Shown here: positions 32,801 to 38,527 of the stretch, one piece after another
How positions within the stretch are numbered: the stretch's first letter is position 1
Layout: every line of letters starts with the position of its first letter
Assembly (NCBI GenBank): GCA_944321525.1
Contig: CALULQ010000035.1
Coordinates: 1-38,527 of the forward strand
Length of the DNA: 38,527 nt
Source of the DNA: an uncultured Paraprevotella sp.
GTDB taxonomy: Bacteria; Bacteroidota; Bacteroidia; Bacteroidales; Bacteroidaceae
Direction: 5' to 3'
Notes under the pieces: generated by a model
The model's input: only the letters and a program-made list of their open reading frames with translations
Databases searched by the model: none
What the model was told of the DNA's origin: nothing
Program-made: the position numbers and the translations under genes

Positions 32801-33751
32801 TTATGCCGGGTCATCCATGCCCGACTCTTCCTCGACGAAATAGCGCGGGCGGCGCTTCACCTCCTTATATATCTTGCCCACATATTCGCCCATGATGCCC
32901 AAAGCCAACAAGATGGCGCCGCCGATGAACCAGACGGACACGAGGAGCGAAGTCCAGCCCGGAATCGTGTTCCCCTGGCAATACACCGCCACGCCGTAGA
33001 CTATCACGGCCACGGAAATCAGGATGAACAAGAGTCCGAGCATGGCAATGTAGCGCAACGGACGGACGGAAAACGAAGTGATGCCGTCCAATGCGAAACT
33101 CACCATCTTGCCCAAGGGGTACTTCGACTGCCCGGCAAACCGCTCCCGGCGGTCGTAGAACACCTTCGCCGTGCGGAAGCCCAAGGCCGTCACCATCCCG
33201 CGCAAGAAGAGGTTCCGCTCCGGATAAGCCATCAAGGCCTGCAAAGCCCTGCGGCTCATCAGGCGGAAATCGGCATGGTTGTAGACGATGTCCCCGCCAA
33301 GGGCTTCCATCAGGCGATAGAAGCCCTGCGCCGTGGTTTTCTTGAACCACGTGTCCGTGCGGCGCTCCTTGCGTATCCCGAACACGACGTCGGCCCCGTC
33401 CCGCCACAAATCTACCATTTCGGCGATGCAGTGCGGGTCGTCCTGCAAGTCGGCGTCGATCGACACGGCAGCCCCGGCGTGTCCCGCCGCCCATTCCAGT
33501 CCGGCCCAAAGCGCCTGCTGGTGGCCCGAATTGTGGGCCAGTTTCAAGCCACACACGCAGGGAGAGGATGCGGAAAAACCGCGGATAATTTCCCACGTCC
33601 GGTCGCGCGAACCGTCGTCGACATACAAGATTTTCCCGCTCCCGATTTTCCCGGAAACCCTCAACTCGTCCAGCACGGCGGAGAGTTGCCGCGTCGTTTC
33701 GGGCAACACCTCTTCCTCATTGTAGCAAGGCACTATGATTACCAAATCCAT
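32801..33751 (-). CDS. GtrB-like polyprenyl-phosphate glycosyltransferase (GT2)
   Basis: 316 residues. An N-terminal GT-A domain begins LVIIVPCYNEEEVLPETTRQL, with YVDDGSRDRTWEII and the metal-binding SIDADLQDDP (Asp99-Asp101). The motifs GIRKERRTDTWFKKTTAQGF and RERFAGQSKYPLGKM are those of the dolichol-phosphate-mannose synthase and GtrB branch. Two C-terminal transmembrane helices (about 230-250 and 265-290) anchor it in the inner membrane. It should load a sugar from a nucleotide sugar onto undecaprenyl phosphate at the cytosolic face. Last gene of the DUF368-GT-C-gtrA run, 6 bases after the gtrA-like gene. Confidence 0.9.
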   Translation of the reverse strand: MDLVIIVPCYNEEEVLPETTRQLSAVLDELRVSGKIGSGKILYVDDGSRDRTWEIIRGFSASSPCVCGLKLAHNSGHQQALWAGLEWAAGHAGAAVSIDADLQDDPHCIAEMVDLWRDGADVVFGIRKERRTDTWFKKTTAQGFYRLMEALGGDIVYNHADFRLMSRRALQALMAYPERNLFLRGMVTALGFRTAKVFYDRRERFAGQSKYPLGKMVSFALDGITSFSVRPLRYIAMLGLLFILISVAVIVYGVAVYCQGNTIPGWTSLLVSVWFIGGAILLALGIMGEYVGKIYKEVKRRPRYFVEEESGMDDPA

Positions 33752-33757
33752 CTTCGT

Positions 33758-34144
33758 TCAATCTTTCTTTCTCGTGAATACAAAACGAACCAATATAAAA
33801 TTCACCGGGACGGCTATGGCATACACCGGCAGGGGCGCCCAAACTTCCGACACTCCCGTCCAAAGGAAAAAGTTCAGCAGTCCCATCTGCAACAGGTAGT
33901 TCACCCCGTGCGCCCCGCACATGCCGGCCAGCCTGCGCCACGAGGGCGACGTGCCAAAGGTGAAATAAGACGTCAGGTAGAAGTTCACCACGAACGACAG
34001 CACGTAGGCCAGCGTGAAGGCGGCGTTCGCCCCCATAAGGAAATGGAGCAGATAGTAAAGCCCATAGTGCAACGCCGTGGCCAGCACGCCAACCAAGCCG
34101 AAACGGACAAACGTGGCGGCCAACTGCTTCATCCGGAATCCCAT
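33758..34144 (-). CDS. GtrA family membrane protein
   Basis: A 128-residue protein with four transmembrane helices and the GtrA signature: FVRFGLVGVLATALHYGLYY near the start, then LAYVLSFVVNFYLTSYFTF in the middle and FILVRFVFTRKKD at the end. GtrA proteins are thought to flip the undecaprenyl-phosphate-linked sugar made by GtrB across the inner membrane. The neighbouring GtrB-like gene starts 6 bases downstream and the GT-C enzyme gene ends 4 bases upstream, supporting one pathway. An in-frame ATG four codons later is an alternative start. Confidence 0.9.
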   Translation of the reverse strand: MGFRMKQLAATFVRFGLVGVLATALHYGLYYLLHFLMGANAAFTLAYVLSFVVNFYLTSYFTFGTSPSWRRLAGMCGAHGVNYLLQMGLLNFFLWTGVSEVWAPLPVYAIAVPVNFILVRFVFTRKKD

Positions 34145-34148
34145 AAGC

Positions 34149-35876
34149 CTATTGCCCGTTTCCTATCCGCCGGAAGCGATAGAGGTGATTATACCGTTTG
34201 TCATCGCAGCTGCGGTGCTGAGGGGCGTAGACGTCCTCCAAGGCGTATTCCGCACCGTAGCGCGCATTGAAGCCCTCGACCATGTCCTCGCCCATGAGCA
34301 CGTAACCCTCCTGTCCCGGATCGAAACAGTCGAAGGGCACCATGCGGTCACCCAAGTAGAAATTCACCGTGAACGGGTGCATGCGGTTGGCCTCCACCAC
34401 GTCGGTACGGAAGGAATACAACCTGCCCTCGGGCACGATGTCCGCGATGGCTTCCGCCACGGCCTTGTCCGACTTCACGCTGAGCACCTTGGGCTGGTAA
34501 ACGCCGTCGAGCACGAAGAAAATCGAGAAGATGACCCCGATGCAGGCATAAATGATGCCGTTGTCGGCCGCATTCCGCCGCTGCACCCTGAAGTACCATG
34601 CGGCGGCCACCACCGGCAAAGCCACCATGACGATGGCAAACAGCGTCAGGGGGAAATCGCTCAAGGCATGCATGTAGGCCACGTTCTCCGCCGCATGCCG
34701 CCCGCCGAACAAAGTCTCCGGAACGGCATCCAGCCGCACGGCTGCAAACACGCCCAACAACAACACAGCCAAACCGGCCATGATGCTGCCGAAAACACGC
34801 AAGGCATTCAGATGACGATGGCGAAGATAGATGATGTACTCGGCCAGGAAATAAGCAATGAAGGGATAAATGGGCAACAGGTAAACGCTGCGCTTGCTCT
34901 TCGGAATGCAATAGAACACGAAGATAATCGCAATGGACAACAGGGAATAAAGCCGGGCGTCGTCCATGCCACGGACATAGGCCACAAGGCGCGACCACCA
35001 CGTGCGCAACCGACACTCGGGCTTTTTGTAGCGCAAGAAGAAGAGGGAAATCAATAATAATAAGGAATAAGGCACGTAGCCCGCCACCACCGTCACCACA
35101 TTGTACCAAGCCGGGTTCTCGTGCGAAGCATACGTCATCTTGCCCATCAGACGGTAGACATTCTCTTCGAGCACCAGGTCGAGGAAGCGTTCGCCCCCTT
35201 GAAGGTAGGCAGCATAATACCAAGCTGCCGGCAACACGCAGGCGGCAAGCGCCACCGCAAAGAAGCGGAAAAACACGCGGAGAAAGCCACGGCCACGCAA
35301 CCACAAGAACACCGCCGGAACGGCGCAAGGCAGCGCAATGCCCACCGGCCCCTTCGTGAGCGCCGCCGCGCTCAAGCAAAGAATGCCCACCCAAGGGATA
35401 CCCTTCAGGTCGCGCTCCGCCCATTTGTAGAACTGATAGAGGGCGATGACCATCATGGCCGACAGCACCATGTCCACCCGGCAGGCCACGCCCGCGCGAT
35501 GCACCTCAAAATTCGTCAATGTAATCAGCGCTGCCATGAAAGCCACTTCGGTGCCCCGCCGCTTGGCGTAGAACACATAGCCCACCAGCACCATGGCCGA
35601 CAGGGCCAAGGCCGAAGGCATGCGGGACGTGTATTCGTTCACCGTCCCCACAAGCGCAGAAATGGCCGCGATGCACCAATGGAAGAAAGGAGGCTTGAAG
35701 GCCAGCTCCACACCATTGTTCACCGGCAACACCCAGTTGCCCTGCTGCAACATGGAAAGGGCAACCACCGCTTCGCGGGGCTCGCCACGGGTGTGGAAGG
35801 GGGTCAGACCCAAAAACAAGAAAAGCGACAAGACGCACAAGCCAGCCAACGGCCAGAAATAACTCTTCTTATACAT
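34149..35876 (-). CDS. ArnT/PMT-like GT-C glycosyltransferase
   Basis: 575 residues with about 11-13 hydrophobic helices. The first periplasmic loop contains TRGEPREAVVALSML, the position of the acidic catalytic motif of ArnT and protein mannosyltransferases. ELAFKPPFFHW and FLDLVLEENVYR also match the family. A soluble C-terminal domain of about 110 residues faces the periplasm. Such enzymes take a sugar from a polyprenyl phosphate carrier and transfer it to lipid A, O-antigen, a glycan or a protein. Donor and acceptor are not readable from sequence. It lies between the DUF368 gene (15-base gap) and gtrA (4-base gap). Confidence 0.88.
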   Translation of the reverse strand: MYKKSYFWPLAGLCVLSLFLFLGLTPFHTRGEPREAVVALSMLQQGNWVLPVNNGVELAFKPPFFHWCIAAISALVGTVNEYTSRMPSALALSAMVLVGYVFYAKRRGTEVAFMAALITLTNFEVHRAGVACRVDMVLSAMMVIALYQFYKWAERDLKGIPWVGILCLSAAALTKGPVGIALPCAVPAVFLWLRGRGFLRVFFRFFAVALAACVLPAAWYYAAYLQGGERFLDLVLEENVYRLMGKMTYASHENPAWYNVVTVVAGYVPYSLLLLISLFFLRYKKPECRLRTWWSRLVAYVRGMDDARLYSLLSIAIIFVFYCIPKSKRSVYLLPIYPFIAYFLAEYIIYLRHRHLNALRVFGSIMAGLAVLLLGVFAAVRLDAVPETLFGGRHAAENVAYMHALSDFPLTLFAIVMVALPVVAAAWYFRVQRRNAADNGIIYACIGVIFSIFFVLDGVYQPKVLSVKSDKAVAEAIADIVPEGRLYSFRTDVVEANRMHPFTVNFYLGDRMVPFDCFDPGQEGYVLMGEDMVEGFNARYGAEYALEDVYAPQHRSCDDKRYNHLYRFRRIGNGQ

Positions 35877-35891
35877 TATTATATTGTTCCG

Positions 35892-36788
35892 TTATGCCTT
35901 TCGGGCTGAAATCTTTTCCAACACATACACCAACACAAAGCCCACGAACATCAGCACGATGCCTTCGGCCACTTCCGTGTTGGGCAGGATATTGTGCTCC
36001 ATGGCGAACTCCTGCCCGTTGGCCATGATAGTCTCCACTTCTTTCCAAGGCCACACCTTGTTCAGCGAACCGAGCATGAAGCCGGAAAGCACGGCCAACG
36101 TGATGTTGCGGAAATGGCGCAAGGCATACGACAACACGTGCGAGAAGCTCGTGATGCCCAATACGCACCCAACTGCGAACACGCCCAGCACGACGAAGTC
36201 CAACGTCTTCACCGCCTCCATTACATAGAGGTACTTGCCCAGCAGCACCAGAATGAAGCTCCCCGAAATGCCCGGCAATATCATCGCGCAAATGGCAATG
36301 ACACCGCAAAAGAAGATGAAGAGCAAGTTGTCGGGCGTCTGCGCCGGTGTGGCCACGGTGATGTAGTAAGCCACCACGGCCCCTGCAAGGAAGCCCACCA
36401 CCGTCTTCCAATTCCACTCCTTGATATCCTTGGAGACGAACCACGTGGAAGCAAGCACCAGCCCGAAGAAGAAGGCCCACACCAGCACCGGCTCGTTCAC
36501 CAGCAAATAGGTTATCAGCCGGGCCAGCGAGAACACGCTGATGGCGATGCCCAAGAGCAGGAAAAAGAGGAAGTTGCCGTTGATGGCTTTCCAAAAGGCG
36601 CCCACTTTGCCCGTGAGCAAAAGCTTGAGGGAATGCGGGTTGACGCTCTTTATCGAATTGATCAACTCGTCGTAAATCCCCACGATAAAGGCGATTGTGC
36701 CGCCGGAAACTCCAGGCACCACGTCGGCTGCCCCCATCGCCATTCCCTTCAGCGACAGCAAGGCATAATCTTTAAATTTTCTTTCCAT
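35892..36788 (-). CDS. DUF368 (PopT-type) undecaprenyl phosphate transporter
   Basis: A 298-residue polytopic membrane protein of the DUF368 family. The N-terminal hallmark GMAMGAADVVPGVSGGT (15-31) and FIVGIYDELINSI are followed by about eight to nine helices. A second re-entrant-like motif occurs mid-protein (GVIAICAMILPGISGSFILV). DUF368 proteins have been shown in other bacteria to return undecaprenyl phosphate to the cytosolic side. The gene heads the operon with the GT-C enzyme, gtrA and the gtrB-like gene. This fits carrier recycling after sugar transfer (inference). A weak promoter candidate (TTTG 36830-36827, 18 bases, TAAGTTAA) lies upstream. Confidence 0.9.
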   Translation of the reverse strand: MERKFKDYALLSLKGMAMGAADVVPGVSGGTIAFIVGIYDELINSIKSVNPHSLKLLLTGKVGAFWKAINGNFLFFLLLGIAISVFSLARLITYLLVNEPVLVWAFFFGLVLASTWFVSKDIKEWNWKTVVGFLAGAVVAYYITVATPAQTPDNLLFIFFCGVIAICAMILPGISGSFILVLLGKYLYVMEAVKTLDFVVLGVFAVGCVLGITSFSHVLSYALRHFRNITLAVLSGFMLGSLNKVWPWKEVETIMANGQEFAMEHNILPNTEVAEGIVLMFVGFVLVYVLEKISARKA

Positions 36789-36848
36789 CGAATCTGCTTT
36801 TTAACTTAAAGCGCGGAAGCGCATGACAAATTTCACTACAAAGTAAAC

Positions 36849-36883
36849 AAAAAAAAGGTGTATCGGCAAGCAATACACCTTTT
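36849..36883 (-). terminator. Terminator after rplT
   Basis: AAAAGGTGTAT (36853-36863) and ATACACCTTTT (36873-36883) form an 11-bp stem. On the minus strand the hairpin ends in a run of eight T. It separates the thrS-infC-rpmI-rplT operon from the DUF368 operon on the same strand. Confidence 0.9.
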
Positions 36884-36908
36884 ATATTCCGTTCCACTAC
36901 GGATTTCC

Positions 36909-37253
36909 TTATTTCACCTTGGCAACCACGGCCTTGAAAGCCTCGGGATGGTTCATGGCCAAGTCGGCGAGCACCTTGCGGTTGATTTCGATGCCGGCCT
37001 TGTGCAGGGCGCCCATCAGCTGCGAATAGGACATGCCTTCCAAGCGGGCGGCTGCGTTGATGCGCTGGATCCACAATGCGCGGAAGTTGCGCTTCTTATT
37101 CTTGCGGTCACGATAGGCGTAGGTCAGACCCTTCTCCCAAGTGTTCTTGGCTACGGTCCAGACGTTCTTGCGAGCACCAAAGTAACCTCTGGTCAATTTC
37201 AAAATTTTCTTTCTTCTTGCTTTCGAAGCAACATGATTTACTGATCTTGGCAT
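36909..37253 (-). CDS. rplT: 50S ribosomal protein L20
   Basis: 114 residues, the usual L20 length. The basic N-terminal extension ([20 protein letters not shown]) inserts into 23S rRNA. The globular part includes [20 protein letters not shown] and [16 protein letters not shown], both characteristic. L20 is needed early in 50S assembly, and in several bacteria it represses its own operon. The gap to rpmI (120 bases) is longer than the other gaps here and could hold such a control site. Ends the operon, followed by a strong terminator. Confidence 0.98.
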   Translation of the reverse strand: MPRSVNHVASKARRKKILKLTRGYFGARKNVWTVAKNTWEKGLTYAYRDRKNKKRNFRALWIQRINAAARLEGMSYSQLMGALHKAGIEINRKVLADLAMNHPEAFKAVVAKVK

Positions 37254-37373
37254 AATTTTAATTCGTTTTGAATGTTAGCGCCATCCATTCTTTCCTTTGC
37301 TTACTTTTGGACGGACTTGAGGCTAAAGCATTCGGTTAATAACTTTGTTAATTCGACACTCACCCTTTTTCGT

Positions 37374-37571
37374 TTAACGCATGCAGAGCAAGTCGCGCAC
37401 CTGCTTCGTGTTTGCAGTCACCACGATGTCATCGTGCACCAAGTTTCTCTTCTGCTTCTTCGTTTTCTTGGTCAGGATGTGGCTGTGATAAGCGTGATGT
37501 CTCTTAATCTTACCTGTTCCGGTAAGAGCGAATCTTTTTTTAGCACCGGAATTAGTCTTTACTTTTGGCAT
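37374..37571 (-). CDS. rpmI: 50S ribosomal protein L35
   Basis: 65 residues with the standard L35 pattern: [20 protein letters not shown] at the start, [20 protein letters not shown] in the middle, and [11 protein letters not shown] at the end. It is very basic and binds 23S rRNA. Located between infC (83-base gap) and rplT, the conserved order in most bacteria. Confidence 0.98.
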   Translation of the reverse strand: MPKVKTNSGAKKRFALTGTGKIKRHHAYHSHILTKKTKKQKRNLVHDDIVVTANTKQVRDLLCMR

Positions 37572-37654
37572 TTTGTTTGTTTTTTAATTGATTATTCTAA
37601 TGTGTGGCAACGCATATACCAAGGCGTTACGCACCGTTTCGTCACTCTTTCGCG

Positions 37655-38299
37655 TCAGTCCTCCTCGCCTTCCACGCGCGGCCCCTTGTATTCCTTGGGA
37701 GCGTTGGCTTTGGGTTGGCTTCTCTCCACCTTTTGCGGCGCAGCCTCTGAGGCCGGTTCGGCCGGCTTGCGGGCCTGCTGTTTCTTCGGGCTGATGAAGA
37801 TGGTCATGCGCTTTCCTTCGAGCACGGGCATCTGCTCCACCTTGCCGTATTCTTCCAAGTCGTTGGCGAACCGGAGGAGCAACACCTCGCCCTGCTCCTT
37901 GAACAGGATGCTGCGCCCTTTGAAGAAGACGTATGCCTTCACCTTGTCGCCTTCGGAGAGGAAGCCCTGCGCATGTTTCAGTTTGAAGTTGTAGTCATGG
38001 TCGTCCGTCTGCGGGCCGAAGCGTATTTCCTTCACGTCGACCTTCACCTGCTTGGCTTTCATTTCTTTCTGCCGCTTTTTCTGCTGGTAGAGGAATTTGC
38101 TGTAGTCAATCAACCGACAAACAGGAGGAGCTGCATTCGGGGAGATTTCCACCAAATCCACGCCTTGGTCTTCAGCCATCTGCAACGCCTTGGCCGTTGG
38201 CACAACGGTAGATTCTATATCATCGCCCACAATCCGGACTTCACGCACCCGTATCTGTTCGTTGATACGGTACTGCTGCTTTAAATTGTCTTTCTTCAT
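37655..38299 (-). CDS. infC: Translation initiation factor IF-3
   Basis: 214 residues. The N-domain ([40 protein letters not shown]) and C-domain ([51 protein letters not shown]) are complete. IF-3 binds the 30S subunit and checks start codon and initiator tRNA. A low-complexity tail of about 40 residues rich in Lys, Pro, Ala and Glu ([16 protein letters not shown]...) extends beyond the roughly 180 residues of E. coli IF-3. Such tails are common in Bacteroidetes as far as I know. The start is a plain ATG here rather than the rare AUU used for autoregulation in E. coli. Confidence 0.97.
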   Translation of the reverse strand: MKKDNLKQQYRINEQIRVREVRIVGDDIESTVVPTAKALQMAEDQGVDLVEISPNAAPPVCRLIDYSKFLYQQKKRQKEMKAKQVKVDVKEIRFGPQTDDHDYNFKLKHAQGFLSEGDKVKAYVFFKGRSILFKEQGEVLLLRFANDLEEYGKVEQMPVLEGKRMTIFISPKKQQARKPAEPASEAAPQKVERSQPKANAPKEYKGPRVEGEED

Positions 38300-38372
38300 T
38301 CAATAAATGTCTTCTCTTCTGTTTGTTAGTTCCGCTTACGGATTTCCAAGTTTTTTAAATTCGGGTGCAAAT

Positions 38373-38527
38373 TTAATATTTATTCGTCATACTACGCACT
38401 TCTTCGTTGATTTTCTTCGCGAAATCCTCAAATTTCATGCTTCCTTGGTCGCCTTCGCCCTGTTTACGGACGGAAACCGTGCCGTTGGCCTCCTCTTTTT
38501 CGCCCACGATCAACATATAAGGTATGC
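38373..38527 (-). CDS. thrS: Threonyl-tRNA synthetase, C-terminal end (partial)
   Basis: The last 51 residues before the stop at 38373-38375, truncated by the window edge. Translation gives [20 protein letters not shown], then [20 protein letters not shown] and [10 protein letters not shown]. This is the end of the anticodon-binding domain of class II threonyl-tRNA synthetase. Its place directly upstream of infC (73-base gap) is the classic thrS-infC-rpmI-rplT order and supports the call. Confidence 0.93.
   Translation of the reverse strand, partial: IPYMLIVGEKEEANGTVSVRKQGEGDQGSMKFEDFAKKINEEVRSMTNKY

Noticed and set aside
32468..34270. A 600-codon plus-strand open frame
   Set aside because: Begins in a terminator stem, passes through palindrome copy 3, and is antisense to the GT2 and gtrA genes.

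Overview
The window comes from a member of the Bacteroidales. Several upstream regions carry the Bacteroidetes-type promoter (TTTG, about 19-21 bases, TAnnTTTG). Shine-Dalgarno signals are mostly weak. The gene content is Bacteroides-like: a long-form PurF next to carAB, a VapE/VirE-type ATPase, an OmpH-family lipoprotein, DUF3737 and DUF368. Most of the window is fairly GC-rich by eye. Two genes at the left end stand apart: an AT-rich nuclease gene (292-1659) and a very GC-rich VapE gene (2204-3511).

Layout. 1-3.5 kb: accessory region with an orphan PD-(D/E)XK nuclease and an orphan VapE-type ATPase. 3.6-5.2 kb (+): nitronate monooxygenase/FabK-like protein, then a 51-residue YqaE/Pmp3-like membrane protein directly before rlmH. 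5.4-9.3 kb (-): aminoacyl-histidine dipeptidase, a terminator hairpin, a beta-helix lipoprotein and an endonuclease/exonuclease/phosphatase protein. 9.5-10.3 kb (+): a small membrane protein and an OmpH/Skp-like lipoprotein. 10.8-22.8 kb (-): one tightly packed run, purF-carA-carB-SLC13 permease-cysC-cysD-cysN-sulfotransferase. 22.9-24.4 kb (-): an exported beta-helix glycoside hydrolase. 24.8-28.6 kb (+): a cobalamin riboswitch followed by biotin carboxylase, biotin carrier and carboxyltransferase. 28.7-32.4 kb: a cysteine-rich AraC regulator (-), then DUF3737, a PatB-type C-S lyase and an exported Cys/His-rich small protein (+). 32.8-36.8 kb (-): DUF368 flippase, GT-C glycosyltransferase, GtrA and GtrB-like GT2. 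36.9-38.5 kb (-): thrS (partial), infC, rpmI and rplT.

How the genes work together. The cys cluster takes up sulfate, makes APS (CysDN) and PAPS (CysC), and ends in a sulfotransferase. No sulfate-reduction genes accompany it, so it looks built for sulfonating acceptor molecules rather than making cysteine. The 32.8-36.8 kb operon encodes what looks like a complete lipid-carrier glycosylation route: load undecaprenyl phosphate with a sugar, flip it, transfer the sugar outside, and return the carrier. The riboswitch places an acyl-CoA carboxylase operon of propionate/methylmalonyl-CoA type under vitamin B12 control.

The least explained signals are a 70-bp palindromic repeat present three times in intergenic regions (10601, 24540, 32649), the exported protein with 18 cysteines at 32096-32401, and the two cysteine clusters in the AraC sensor domain. 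No rRNA, tRNA, CRISPR array or transposase was seen.
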